From Urophycis tenuis (taxonomy: Eukaryota; Chordata; Actinopteri; Gadiformes; Phycidae), in the NCBI GenBank assembly GCA_036785325.1, contig JAXIVH010000001.1:22527455-22591454 (forward strand): DNA of 64,000 nucleotides. The letters are read 5' to 3'. Of this stretch, positions 35,812-48,997 are shown one piece after another. Numbering within the stretch: position 1 is the stretch's first letter; every line of letters begins with the position of its first letter. The notes beneath the pieces were generated by a model. The model was not told the origin of the DNA, made no database searches, and was given only the letters and a program-made list of their open reading frames with translations. Both the position numbers and the translations under genes were made by a program.

Positions 35812-38532
35812 GTAAATGAGAGGGGTTGCGGTTAGGGTTAAGGTTAGGGCTGAGGTTAGGGTTAGGTATAAGGTTACGGTTTAGGGTTAAGGTTAGGGTT
35901 AAGGTTAGGGTTACGGTTAGGGCTAAGGTTAGGGTTAGAGGTTAGGGGTTAGGGGTTAGGGTTAAGATGAGGGCTGAGGTTAGGGTTAAGGTTAGGGCTG
36001 AGGTTAGGGTTAGGTTTAAGGTTAGGGATAAGGTTAGGGTTGGGGTTACGGCTGAGATTGGGGTTAAGGTTAGGATTGAGGTTAGGGTTAGTGTTATGGA
36101 TAAGGTTAGGTTAAGTGTTAGGGCCAAGGTTAGGGTTAAGGTTATGGTTAAGATTAGGGTTAGGGCTAGAATTAGGGTTAGGGCTAAGGTTAGGGTTAGG
36201 GTTATGACTGAGGTTAGGGTTAAGGTTAGGTTTGAGGTTAGTGTTAAGGTTAGGGCCAAGGTTAGGGTTAGGGTTAAGGTTAGGGTTAGGGCTAAGGTTA
36301 GGGTTAGGGTTATGGCTGAGGCTAAGGTTAGGGCTAAAGTTAGGGCAAAGATTAGAGTTAGGGTTAGCGTTAGAGTTAGGGTAGGGTTAGTGTTGGAGGT
36401 TAGGGTAGGCTTAGAGTTAGAGTAGGGGTTAGGGTTAGAGTTAGAGTAGGGGTTAGGGTTAGTGTTAAGGCTAAGGTTAGGGGTTGAGGTTAGTGTTAAG
36501 ATTAGGGCCAAGGTAAGGGTTAGTGTTAGGGTTGAGTTAGGGTTAGGGCTAAGGTTAGGCCTATGGTTAGGGTTGGGGTTGAGGTTATCCCTAGGGTTAG
36601 AGTTAGAGCTAGAGATTGAGGAAGGTAGAGTCAAGGTGAGACAGTCTGTACGGACTGAACTCACCCCCGCCGGATCGGGCTAGTACACTCTATCTCCCCC
36701 AACTCCCTCATTTCCATGAGGGAAGACAGGGGAGAAGAGATGGGAGGAGTATATATATTTAATATATATTTTTTTAGTAAATAAATACATCGAGAGACTC
36801 ACAGCTGGAGTGGGTTTTAATCTTTGTATTCAAGGTTGTTCCTCCTCTTTTGATTCCTCGCTGGTGGTGCGTCGTCTCCACCTAGTGGTCGTTTTGTGAA
36901 GAAGAGTTATAGAAATAGAAATAGAAATACTCTATTGTTCCCAGGTTGGGAAATTGCATTAATAGGTAAGTAATAATAATAATAACAATAATAATAGGTA
37001 ATTGCAATAGTTGGTAAGGTAATCTATATTTAATTTATTTATTTATATTTGTATATTTATTTAGTCTATTTATTTATTCATTTTTGTTTATTTATTTATT
37101 TAGATAAAGAGGATCACAGCTGGAGTGAGTTTTTAGTCTTTGTGTTAAAGGCTGGTTGCCTTCTTTTGATTCTTCAGTGGTGGTCCATCGCCTCCATCTA
37201 GTGGTCGTTTTGTGAATAACAGTTGGTAAGGTAATATAAATGGGTTGTGTAGAGAGCCCGTTCTTTCGATGGCCCTGGCTCGGTTAGGTTCGTTAGAGTT
37301 ATCTCGATGACCCCCCCCCCACCTCATCCAACGACTCGGTAGTTGAATAGGGGATCAAAGGCAGTTGCACTCGCCAATATCTAGTCATCCGCAGCTCTCT
37401 TTTCCCATATTACCAAGAATGAAGTAAAACGAAATGGTTATCTGTCTTGTTGTGATATAACCGCTGATTTGGAGATATAGACTTGTTTTTCCTTTTCCCA
37501 AAGGTTTTCTTTGTTCCAAGATGAAGGTCAATCTAGTTTGATTGAAGGTACTTCCAATGCATTGGTATATTTACTTATTTGAATAAAGACGAGTCACAGC
37601 TGGAGTGAGACTTTTCTTTTCCATTTCTATTTTAGTATAAACGTGCTATCGAAATATTAGGACACGTCATCAGTAGTGGACCCTGGGATCATAGGGTGTT
37701 TCTGGCCATTGTCACTATACACCCTCACCCAAGGGAGGCCCCCCCGAGAGTGATCAATTCTCAAGGTGTGTCGTTTCCGAAATGGAATTGGTATTGGGTT
37801 TAAGCTTTTTTAGGAGTGATCATTTGTTGAGGTAACGTCGAGGTAAGTAAAGGTAAGTAAAACACTTTTTAGGATACATTGTTTTGGTTATGGAGAGGAG
37901 GGGGCACATACTTACCCCCTGACCAGCACAAACCAGTTGTTAACACCGCTAGGTAGCCCTGGTTTGGCCAATCAGGGCCGGAGCTTGGTTCTTGTCCTCT
38001 GTTGGGTCCAGATGAACTAGCAGAAAACTGGGGTCACGAAGGACCGAGGCCAGCCGTGACAAAGCACTGCCTCCACGGTCCCCCAATGCAGCTATCCTCA
38101 GCGATGGGTGTCCAGACCTAGGAAAGACCAAGACCAGCCCCGACCAGCGGTGCCTTCCCAGTCGGTCCCAGGGTAGGAAAGGCCAAGGCCAGCCGCGACT
38201 AAGCACTGCCTCCCTGGCCCCTCCAGGACCCCATGCCGAACAGCCTGTTAATAACAATTCCTGTGCCCCATACACCGCGCGACTACAGAGATTGTGTAGG
38301 GAGTTGACCTTAGAGAAGACTCAATGGCTTACTTTCCTCACCCAAAACAACAATTTCTTGGGGTAGTCTATTATCGCCGTAGGTACTTCGGTAATGGGTT
38401 TTTTTGTGAAAAGTTTTCCGGATGAAATGCATGCTGGGTAATTGTCTTCTTCCTCCAATATGTCAAGTGTAGGTTAAGGTTAGGGTAGATTTAGGGGTAG
38501 AGTTAGCAGTTAACCTTAACGTTAGGTTTGAA
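35812..38532 (+). repeat. Unit U15, full form, third unit of block copy 1
   Basis: 2,721 bp, subtype A. Array to about 36586. It has a ten-C run after CGATGA, the longest in the window. It is the counterpart of U19 and carries the empty site (CCAAGATGAAGG) for the retrotransposon found there. Its end has CTATTATCGCC, shared with the end of U19. Confidence 0.95.
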
Positions 38533-38727
38533 GTAAATGGGAGGGGTTGCGGTTAGGGTTAAGGTTAGGGCTGAGGTTAGGGTTAGGTATAAGGTTACGG
38601 TTTAGGGTTAAGGTTAGGGTTAAGGTTAGGGTTACGGTTAGGGCTAAGGTTAGGGCTAAGGTTAGAGTAAGGGTTAGGGTTAGCGTTACGGTTAGGGTAA
38701 TGTTAGGGTTAGGGTTAGAGGTTAGGG

Positions 38728-38735
38728 GTTAGGGG
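38728..38735. repeat. Left target-site duplication, GTTAGGGG
   Basis: Eight bases immediately left of CAGTGTTTCCC, identical to 39757-39764. An 8-bp duplication is the hAT hallmark. The target is a telomere-like hexamer. Confidence 0.9.
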
Positions 38736-39756
38736 CAGTGTTTCCCACACATTGACGAGACTATGGCGCACCGCCATAGTCTAATTTCGGCCGCCATAGT
38801 TTCAATATCCGCCCGGACCAGAACTAGTGAGCAGAGCTGAGCGGTGTGAATATTCCGCTCCTCTCTCAGACGGCTGTTCTGTCGGCCGCTCCTCGCTCTA
38901 AATCGCGTCCGACCGCTCCGCTCATTTTCGCTCCGCGCTCCACTTAAAAATCATGCCGCTCCACTGAAATCGCTCCACGCTCGCTCCAATTTAAATGAGG
39001 GAGAAATAATCTACTACGAATTGCCACCTTAAACAGAAAACGTACATCCTAAAGAACTAAGAGCAACGGCAATATAGTTCAGTCATAGAACATTTATTTT
39101 AATAGATAGACAAATGCAACAAGAAGACACACGTTTGGATTTGGGCATGCCTCAGACTCGTGGTGTGAGCGGTATCGGAGCGACACTGGAGCGGAACAGA
39201 GCGGCCGCTCCAGCGTCTAAATAAAAAAAGCGCTCCGCTCCGCTCACTAGCTCTGGCGGACTCATTTGACCAAGGCAAATAAACTTCACTAGCAGCTCAA
39301 TAATATGCCTACACAGGTGGGCTGCAGCGTTTAATATAAGGGGAAATCCTCGAGGCTGGATTGGCTCCCCAACGTTCGGTTCCCCCCCCCCCCCCCCATC
39401 GCCATGGCAAGGCGTCCTCGCGACCCCCCCGCCCCCCCAGCTGTGCGCTTGACAGTTCACTAGTAGTATAAAGGCTCAGCGCTGTGTTTTAGTTATTTTT
39501 GTATAAATGCTTTCTGAAAACTCCTCAACCCCATTTAGTATGACACATTGTATCATCAACATTCATATCAGTACCAGCAGTTTGTAAGTAATTTGTCAGT
39601 AATTGATATGTCATAAATGGTTCTCAAAATTCACCAGATTGATGCATTTAAATTAAATCTACTGAATTTTTTCTCCCGGGGGGGCATGCCCCCGGACCCC
39701 CCTAGAGGATCGCGAGCCCCCCACCATAGTCTACAAAAATCCTGTGGGAAACACTG
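38736..39756. mobile_element. Non-autonomous hAT-type DNA transposon, 1,021 bp
   Basis: Perfect 14-bp terminal inverted repeats CAGTGTTTCCCACA (38736-38749 and the reverse complement at 39743-39756) are flanked by the perfect 8-bp duplication GTTAGGGG. Removing the element and one duplication restores the exact sequence of U20 around 53861-53890. A 10-bp hairpin GACTATGGCG/CGCCATAGTC (38759-38781) lies just inside the left end. No transposase remains, so movement would need enzyme made elsewhere. A run of 16 C (39382-39397) and further C-runs lie in the right half. The element differs from the satellite in composition and is the only copy in the array. Confidence 0.92.
38819..39255. mobile_element. 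Possible nested element with CGCTCC-rich ends inside the hAT element
   Basis: CAGAACTAGTGAGCAGAGC at 38819 and the reverse complement of GCTCACTAGCTCTG ending at 39255 form an imperfect inverted repeat. Both sides continue into GAGCGG/CCGCTC-rich stretches of opposite orientation, with AT-rich DNA between. The CAGA..TCTG ends look hAT-like, but I find no clean 8-bp target duplication. This could be an old nested insertion or just a subterminal inverted repeat of the outer element. Confidence 0.4.
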
Positions 39757-39764
39757 GTTAGGGG
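39757..39764. repeat. Right target-site duplication, GTTAGGGG
   Basis: Identical to 38728-38735 and directly abuts AAACACTG, the right end of the hAT-type element. Confidence 0.9.
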
Positions 39765-42312
39765 TTAGGGTTAAGATGAGGGCTGAGGTTAGGGTTAAGG
39801 TTAGGGCTGAGGTTAGGGTTAGGTTTAAGGTTAGGGATAAGGTTAGGGTTGGGGTTACGGCTGAGATTGGGGTTAAGGTTAGGGTTGAGGCTAGGGTTAG
39901 TGTTATGGATAAGGTTAGGTTAAGTGTTAGGGCCAAGGTTAGGGTTAAGGTTATGGTTAAGATTAGGGTTAGGGCTAGAATTAGGGTTAGGGCTAAGGTT
40001 AGGGTTAGGGTTATGGCTGAGGTTAGGGTTAAGGTTAGGTTTGAGGTTAGTGTTAAGGTTAGGGCCAAGGTTAGGGTTAGGGTTAAGGTTAGGGTTAGGG
40101 CTAAGGTTACGGTTAGGGTTATGGCTGAGGCTAGGGTTAGGGCTAAAGTTAGGGCAAAGGTTAGAGTTAGGGTTAGCGTTAGAGTTAGGGTAGGGTTAGT
40201 GTTGGAGGTTAGGGTAGGCTTAGGGTTAGAGTTAGAGTAGGGGTTAGGGTTAGAGTTAGAGTAGGGGTTAGGGTTAGTGTTAAGGCTAAGGTTAGGGGTT
40301 GAGGTTAGTGTTAAGATTAGGGCCAAGGTAAGGGTTAGTGTTAGGGTTGAGTTAGGGTTAGGGCTAAGGTTAGGCCTATGGTTAGGGTTGGGGTTGAGGT
40401 TAGCGTTACGGTTAGGGTAAGGTTAGGGTTAGGGTTAGAGGTTAGGGGTTAGGGTTAAGATGAGGGCTGAGGTTAGGGTTAAGGTTAGGGCTGAGGTTAG
40501 GGTTAGGTTTAAGGTTAGGGATAAGGTTAGGGTTGGGGTTACGGCTGAGATTGGGGTTAAGGTTAGGGTTGAGGTTAGGGTTAGTGTTATGGATAAGGTT
40601 AGGTTAAGTGTTAGGGCCAAGGTTAGGGTTAAGGTTATGGTTAAGATTAGGGTTAGGGCTAGAATTAGGGTTAGGGCTAAGGTTAGGGTTAGGGTTATGG
40701 CTGAGGTTAGGGTTAAGGTTAGGTTTGAGGTTAGTGTTAAGGTTAGGGCCAAGGTTAGGGTTAGGGTTAAGGTTAGGGTTAGGGCTAAGGTTAGGGTTAG
40801 GGTTATGGCTGAGGCTAGGGTTAGGGCTAAAGTTAGGGCAAAGGTTAGAGTTAGGGTTAGCGTTAGAGTTAGGGTAGGGTTAGTGTTGAAGGTTAGGGTA
40901 GGCTTAGAGTTAGAGTAGGGGTTAGGGTTAGAGTTAGAGTAGGGGTTAGGGTTAGTGTTAAGGCTAAGGTTAGGGGTTGAGGTTAGTGTTAAGATTAGGG
41001 CCAAGGTAAGGGTTAGTGTTAGGGTTGAGTTAGGGTTAGGGCTAAGGTTAGGCCTATGGTTAGGGTTGGGTTCGTTAGAGTTATCTCGATGACCCCCCCC
41101 ACCTCATCCAACGACTCGGTAGTTGAATAGGGGATCAAAGGCAGTTGCACTCGCCAATATCTAGTCATCCGCAGCTCTCTTTTCCCATATTACCAAGAAT
41201 GAAGTAAAACGAAATGGTTATCTGTCTTGTTGTGATATAACCGCTGATTTGGAGATATAGACTTGTTTTTCCTTTTCCCAAAGGTTTTCTTTGTTCCAAG
41301 ATGAAGGTCAATCTAGTTTGATTGAAGGTACTTCCAATGCATTGGTATATTTACTTATTTGAATAAAGACGAGTCACAGCTGGAGTGAGACTTTTCTTTT
41401 CCATTTCTATTTTAGTATAAACGTGCTATCGAAATATTAGGACACGTCATCAGTAGTGGACCCTGGGATCATAGGGTGTTTCTGGCCATTGTCACTATAC
41501 ACCCTCACCCAAGGGAGGCCCCCCCGAGAGTGATCAATTCTCAAGGTGTGTCGTTTCCGAAATGGAATTGGTATTGGGTTTAAGCTTTTTTAGGAGTGAT
41601 CATTTGTTGAGGTAACGTCGAGGTAAGTAAAGGTAAGTAAAACACTTTTTAGGATACATTGTTTTGGTTATGGAGAGGAGGGGGCACATACTTACCCCCT
41701 GACCAGCACAAACCAGTTGTTAACACCGCTAGGTAGCCCTGGTTTGGCCAATCAGGGCCGGAGCTTGGTTCTTGTCCTCTGTTGGGTCCAGATGAACTAG
41801 CAGAAAACTGGGGTCACGAAGGACCGAGGCCAGCCGTGACAAAGCACTGCCTCCACGGTCCCCCAATGCAGCTATCCTCAGCGATGGGTGTCCAGACCTA
41901 GGAAAGACCAAGACCAGCCCCGACCAGCGGTGCCTTCCCAGTCGGTCCCAGGGTAGGAAAGGCCAAGGCCAGCCGCGACTAAGCACTGCCTCCCTGGCCC
42001 CTCCAGGACCCCATGCCGAACAGCCTGTTAATAACAATTCCTGTGCCCCATACACCGCGAGACTACAGAGATTGTGTAGGAAGTTGACCTTAGAGAAGAC
42101 TCAATGGCTTACTTTCCTCACCCAAAACAACAATTTCTTGGGGTAGTCTATTCTCGCCGTAGGTACTTCGGTAATGGGTTTTTTTGTGAAAAGTTTTCCG
42201 GATGAAATGCATGCTGGGTAATTGTCTTCTTCCTCCAATATGTCAAGTGTAGGTTAGGGTTAGGGTAGATTTAGGGGTAGAGTTAGCAGTTAACCTTAAC
42301 GTTAGGTTTGAA

Positions 42313-44499
42313 GTAAATGGGAGGGGTTGCGGTTAGGGTTAAGGTTAGGGCTGAGGTTAGGGTTAGGTATAAGGTTACGGTTTAGGGTTAAGGTTAGGGT
42401 TAAGGTTAGGGTTACGGTTAGGGCTAAGGTTAGGGCTAAGGTTAGAGTAAGGGTTAGGGTTAGCGTTACGGTTAGGGTAAGGTTAGGGTTAGGGTTAGGG
42501 TTAGAGGTTAGGGGTTAGGGGTTAGGGTTAAGATGAGGGCTAAGGTTAGGGCTAAGGTTAGGGCTGAGGTTAGGGTTAGGTTTAAGGTTAGGGATAAGGT
42601 TAGGGTTGGGGTTACGGCTGAGATTGGGGTTAAGGTTAGGGTTGAGGTTAGGGTTAGTGTTATGGATAAGGTTAGGTTAAGTGTTAGGGCCAAGGTTAGG
42701 GTTAAGGTTATGGTTAAGATTAGGGTTAGGGCTAGAATTAGGGTTAGGGCTAAGGTTAGGGTTAGGGTTATGGCTGAGGTTAGGGTTAAGGTTAGGTTTG
42801 AGGTTAGTGTTAAGGTTAGGGCCAAGGTTAGGGTTAGGGTTAAGGTTAGGGTTAGGGCTAAGGTTAGGGTTAGGGTTATGGCTGAGGCTAGGGTTAAGGT
42901 TAGGTTTGAGGTTAGGGTTAAGGTTAGGGCCAAGGTTAGGGTTAGGGTTAAGGTTAGGGTTAGGGCTAAGGTTAGGGTTAGGGTTATGGCTGAGGCTAGG
43001 GTTAGGGCTAAAGTTAGGGCAAAGGTTAGAGTTAGGGTTAGCGTTAGAGTTAGGGTAGGGTTAGTGTTGGAGGTTAGGGTAGGCTTAGGGTTAGAGTTAG
43101 AGTAGGGGTTAGGGTTAGAGTTAGAGTAGGGGTTAGGGTTAGTGTTAAGGCTAAGGTTAGGGGTTGAGGTTAGTGTTAAGATTAGGGCCAAGGTAAGGGT
43201 TAGTGTTAGGGTTGAGTTAGGGTTAGGGCTAAGGTTAGGCCTATGGTTAGGGTTGGGTTCGTTAGAGTTATCTCGATGACCCCCCCCACCTCATCCAACG
43301 ACTCGGTAGTTGAATAGGGGATCAAAGGCAGTTGCACTCGCCAATATCTAGTCATCCGCAGCTCTCTTTTCCCATATTACCAAGAATGAAGTAAAACGAA
43401 ATGGTTATCTGTCATGTTGTGATATAACCGCTGAATTGGAGATATAGACTTGTTTTTCCTTTTCCCAAAGGTTTTCTTTGTTCCAAGATGAAGGTCAATC
43501 TAGTTTGATTGAAGGTACTTCCAATGCATTGGTATATTTACTTATTTGAATAAAGACGAGTCACAGCTGGAGTGAGACTTTTCTTTTCCATTTCTATTTT
43601 AGTATAAACGTGCTATCGAAATATTAGGACACGTCATCAGTAGTGGACCCTGGGATCATAGGGTGTTTCTGGCCATTGTCACTATACACCCTCACCCAAG
43701 GGAGGCCCCCCCGAGAGTGATCAATTCTCAAGGTGTGTCGTTTCCGAAATGGAATTGGTATTGGGTTTAAGCTTTTTTAGGAGTGATCATTTGTTGAGGT
43801 AACGTCGAGGTAAGTAAAGGTAAGTAAAACACTTTTTAGGATACATTGTTTTGGTTATGGAGAGGAGGGGGCACATACTTACCCCCTGACCAGCACAAAC
43901 CAGTTGTTAACACCGCTAGGTAGCCCTGGTTTGGCCAATCAGGGCCGGAGCTTGGTTCTTGTCCTCTGTTGGGTCCAGATGAACTAGCAGAAAACTGGGG
44001 TCACGAAGGACCGAGGCCAGCCGTGACAAAGCACTGCCTCCACGGTCCCCCAATGCAGCTATCCTCAGCGATGGGTGTCCAGACCTAGGAAAGACCAAGA
44101 CCAGCCCCGACCAGCGGTGCCTTCCCAGTCGGTCCCAGGGTAGGAAAGGCCAAGGCCAGCCGCGACTAAGCACTGCCTCCCTGGCCCCTCCAGGACCCCA
44201 TGCCGAACAGCCTGTTAATAACAATTCCTGTGCCCCATACACCGCGCGACTACAGAGATTGTGTAGGGAGTTGACCTTAGAGAAGACTCAATGGCTTACT
44301 TTCCTCACCCAAAACAACAATTTCTTGGGGTAGTCTATTCTCGCCGTAGGTACTTCGGTAATGGGTTTTTTTGTGAAAAGTTTTCCGGATGAAATGCATG
44401 CTGGGTAATTGTCTTCTTCCTCCAATATGTCAAGTGTAGGTTAAGGTTAGGGTAGATTTAGGGGTAGAGTTAGCAGTTAACCTTAACGTTAGGTTTGAA
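42313..44499 (+). repeat. Unit U17, short junction, first unit of block copy 2
   Basis: 2,187 bp, the same length as U13, with the same 108-bp array duplication and U4-like markers. Short junction near 43258. One private change, GGGCTAAGGTTAGGGCTAAGG at the start of the Val-Arg frame (E to K). Confidence 0.95.
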
Positions 44500-47288
44500 G
44501 TAAATGGGAGGGGTTGCGGTTAGGGTTAAGGTTAGGGCTGAGGTTAGGGTTAGGTATAAGGTTACGGTTTAGGGTTAAGGTTAGGGTTAAGGTTAGGGTT
44601 ACGGTTAGGGCTAAGGTTAGGGCTAAGGTTAGAGTCAGGGTTAGGGTTAGCGTTACAGTTAGGGTAAGGTTAGGGTTAGGGTTAGAGGTTAGGGGTAAGG
44701 GGTTAGGGTTAAGATGAGGGCTGAGGTTAGGGTTAAGGTTAGGGCTGAGGTTAGGGTTAGGTTTAAGGTTAGGGATAAGGTTAGGGTTGGGGTTACGGCT
44801 GAGATTGGGGTTAAGTTTAGGGTTGAGGTTAGGGTTAGTGTTATGGATAAGGTTAGGTTAAGTGTTAGGGCCAAGGTTAGGGTTAAGGTTATGGTTAAGA
44901 TTAGGGTTAGGGCTAGAATTAGGGTTAGGGCTAAGGTTAGGGTTAGGGTTATGGCTGAGGGCTAGAATTAGGGTTAGGGCTAAGGTTAGGGTTAGGGTTA
45001 TGGCTGAGGTTAGGTTTGAGGTTAGTGTTAAGGTTAGGGCCAAGGTTAGGGTTAGGGTTAAGGTTAGGGTTAGGGCTAAGGTTACGGTTAGGGTTATGGC
45101 TGAGGCTAGGGTTAGGGCTAAAGTTAGGGCAAAGGTTAGAGTTAGGGTTAGCGTTAGAGTTAGGGTAGGGTTAGTGTTGGAGGTTAGGGTAGGCTTAGGG
45201 TTAGAGTTAGAGTAGGGGTTAGGGTTAGAGTTAGAGTAGGGGTTAGGGTTAGTGTTAAGGCTAAGGTTAGGGGTTGAGGTTAGTGTTAAGATTAGGGCCA
45301 AGGTAAGGGTTAGTGTTAGGGTTGAGTTAGGGTTAGGGCTAAGGTTAGGCCTATGGTTAGGGTTGGGGTTGAGGTTAGCGTTACGGTTAGGGTAAGGTTA
45401 GGGTTAGGGTTAGAGGTTAGGGGTTAGGGTTAAGATGAGGGCTGAGGTTAGGGTTAAGGTTAGGGCTGAGGTTAGGGTTAGGTTTAAGGTTAGGGATAAG
45501 GTTAGGGTTGGGGTTACGGCTGAGATTGGGGTTAAGGTTAGGGTTGAGGTTAGGGTTAGTGTTATGGATAAGGTTAGGTTAAGTGTTAGGGCCAAGGTTA
45601 GGGTTAAGGTTATGGTTAAGATTAGGGTTAGGGCTAGAATTAGGGTTAGGGCTAAGGTTAGGGTTAGGGTTATGGCTGAGGTTAGGGTTAAGGTTAGGTT
45701 TGAGGTTAGTGTTAAGGTTAGGGCCAAGGTTAGGGTTAGGGTTAAGGTTAGGGTTAGGGCTAAGGTTAGGGTTAGGGTTATGGCTGAGGCTAGGGTTAGG
45801 GCTAAAGTTAGGGCAAAGGTTAGAGTTAGGGTTAGCGTTAGAGTTAGGGTAGGGTTAGTGTTGGAGGTTAGGGTAGGCTTAGAGTTAGAGTAGGGGTTAG
45901 GGTTAGAGTTAGAGTAGGGGTTAGGGTTAGTGTTAAGGCTAAGGTTAGGGGTTGAGGTTAGTGTTAAGATTAGGGCCAAGGTAAGGGTTAGTGTTAGGGT
46001 TGAGTTAGGGTTAGGGCTAAGGTTAGGCCTATGGTTAGGGTTGGGTTCGTTAGAGTTATCTCGATGACCCCCCCCACCTCATCCAACGACTCGGTAGTTG
46101 AATAGGGGATCAAAGGCAGTTGCACTCGCCAATATCTAGTCATCCGCAGCTCTCTTTTCCCATATTACCAAGAATGAAGTAAAACGAAATGGTTATCTGT
46201 CTTGTTGTGATATAACCGCTGATTTGGAGATATAGACTTGTTTTTCCTTTTCCCAAAGGTTTTCTTTGTTCCAAGATGAAGGTCAATCTAGTTTGATTGA
46301 AGGTACTTCCAATGCATTGGTATATTTACTTATTTGAATAAAGACGAGTCACAGTTGGAGTGAGACTTTTCTTTTCCATTTCTATTTTAGTATAAACGTG
46401 CTATCGAAATATTAGGACACGTCATCAGTAGTGGACCCTGGGATCATAGGGTGTTTCTGGCCATTGTCACTATACACCCTCACCCAAGGGAGGCCCCCCC
46501 CGAGAGTGATCAATTCTCAAGGTGTGTCGTTTCCGAAATGGAATTGGTATTGGGTTTAAACTTTTTTAGGAGTGATCATTTGTTGAGGTAACGTCGAGGT
46601 AAGTAAAGGTAAGTAAAACACTTTTTAGGATACATTGTTTTGGTTATGGAGAGGAGGGGGCACATACTTACCCCCTGACCAGCACAAACCAGTTGTTAAC
46701 ACCGCTAGGTAGCCCTGGTTTGGCCAATCAGGGCCGGAGCTTGGTTCTTGTCCTCTGTTGGGTCCAGATGAACTAGCAGAAAACTGGGGTCACGAAGGAC
46801 CGAGGCCAGCCGTGACAAAGCACTGCCTCCACGGTCCCCCAATGCAGCTATCCTCAGCGATGGGTGTCCAGACCTAGGAAAGACCAAGACCAGCCCCGAC
46901 CAGCGGTGCCTTCCCAGTCGGTCCCAGGGTAGGAAAGGCCAAGGCCAGCCGCGACTAAGCACTGCCTCCCTGGCCCCTCCAGGACCCCATGCCGAACAGC
47001 CTGTTAATAACAATTCCTGTGCCCCATACACCGCGCGACTACAGAGATTGTGTAGGAAGTTGACCTTAGAGAAGACTCAATGGCTTACTTTCCTCACCCA
47101 AAACAACAATTTCTTGGGGTACTCTATTCTCGCCGTAGGTACTTCGGTAATGGGTTTTTTTGTGAAAAGTTTTCCGGATGAAATGCATGCTGGGTAATTG
47201 TCTTCTTCCTCCAATATGTCAAGTGTAGGTTAAGGTTAGGGTAGATTTAGGGGTAGAGTTAGCAGTTAACCTTAACGTTAGGTTTGAA
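44500..47288 (+). repeat. Unit U18, double array, second unit of block copy 2
   Basis: 2,789 bp, near-identical to U14, with the GGGTTAAGTTTAGGG marker and the 49-bp duplication. Arrays join near 45376; short junction near 46048. Confidence 0.95.
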
Positions 47289-48997
47289 GTAAATGAGAGG
47301 GGTTGCGGTTAGGGTTAAGGTTAGGGCTGAGGTTAGGGTTAGGTATAAGGTTACGGTTTAGGGTTAAGGTTAGGGTTAAGGTTAGGGTTACGGTTAGGGC
47401 TAAGGTTAGGGTTAGAGGTTAGGGGTTAGGGGTTAGGGTTAAGATGAGGGCTGAGGTTAGGGTTAAGGTTAGGGCTGAGGTTAGGGTTAGGTTTAAGGTT
47501 AGGGATAAGGTTAGGGTTGGGGTTACGGCTGAGATTGGGGTTAAGGTTAGGATTGAGGTTAGGGTTAGTGTTATGGATAAGGTTAGGTTAAGTGTTAGGG
47601 CCAAGGTTAGGGTTAAGGTTATGGTTAAGATTAGGGTTAGGGCTAGAATTAGGGTTAGGGCTAAGGTTAGGGTTAGGGTTATGACTGAGGTTAGGGTTAA
47701 GGTTAGGTTTGAGGTTAGTGTTAAGGTTAGGGCCAAGGTTAGGGTTAGGGTTAAGGTTAGGGTTAGGGCTAAGGTTAGGGTTAGGGTTATGGCTGAGGCT
47801 AAGGTTAGGGCTAAAGTTAGGGCAAAGATTAGAGTTAGGGTTAGCGTTAGAGTTAGGGTAGGGTTAGTGTTGGAGGTTAGGGTAGGCTTAGAGTTAGAGT
47901 AGGGGTTAGGGTTAGAGTTAGAGTAGGGGTTAGGGTTAGTGTTAAGGCTAAGGTTAGGGGTTGAGGTTAGTGTTAAGATTAGGGCCAAGGTAAGGGTTAG
48001 TGTTAGGGTTGAGTTAGGGTTAGGGCTAAGGTTAGGCCTATGGTTAGGGTTGGGGTTGAGGTTATCCCTAGGGTTAGAGTTAGAGCTAGAGATTGAGGAA
48101 GGTAGAGTCAAGGTGAGACAGTCTGTACGGACTGAACTCACCCCCGCCGGATCGGGCTAGTACACTCTATCTCCCCCAACTCCCTCATTTCCATGAGGGA
48201 AGACAGGGGAGAAGAGATGGGAGGAGTATATATATTTAATATATATTTTTTTAGTAAATAAATACATCGAGAGACTCACAGCTGGAGTGGGTTTTAATCT
48301 TTGTATTCAAGGTTGTTCCTCCTCTTTTGATTCCTCGCTGGTGGTGCGTCGTCTCCACCTAGTGGTCGTTTTGTGAAGAAGAGTTATAGAAATAGAAATA
48401 GAAATACTCTATTGTTCCCAGGTTGGGAAATTGCATTAATAGGTAAGTAATAATAATAATAACAATAATAATAGGTAATTGCAATAGTTGGTAAGGTAAT
48501 CTATATTTAATTTATTTATTTATATTTGTATATTTATTTAGTCTATTTATTTATTCATTTTTGTTTATTTATTTATTTAGATAAAGAGGATCACAGCTGG
48601 AGTGAGTTTTTAGTCTTTGTGTTAAAGGCTGGTTGCCTTCTTTTGATTCTTCAGTGGTGGTCCATCGCCTCCATCTAGTGGTCGTTTTGTGAATAACAGT
48701 TGGTAAGGTAATATAAATGGGTTGTGTAGAGAGCCCGTTCTTTCGATGGCCCTGGCTCGGTTAGGTTCGTTAGAGTTATCTCGATGACCCCCCCCACCTC
48801 ATCCAACGACTCGGTAGTTGAATAGGGGATCAAAGGCAGTTGCACTCGCCAATATCTAGTCATCCGCAGCTCTCTTTTCCCATATTACCAAGAATGAAGT
48901 AAAACGAAATGGTTATCTGTCTTGTTGTGATATAACCGCTGATTTGGAGATATAGACTTGTTTTTCCTTTTCCCAAAGGTTTTCTTTGTTCCAAGAT

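Larger units (their letters stand above)
38533..42312 (+). repeat. Unit U16, double array interrupted by a hAT-type element
   Basis: 3,780 bp, or 2,751 without the element and its extra target copy. Arrays join near 40400; short junction near 41071. Markers GGGTAATGTTAGGG and GAGGCTAGGGTTAGTG are shared only with U20, which keeps the uninterrupted site. Confidence 0.95.

Noticed and set aside
39152..39460. A 102-codon frame inside the hAT-type element
   Set aside because: It runs through C-runs and the CGCTCC-rich segment, has no transposase motif, and looks like chance reading of GC-rich non-coding sequence.
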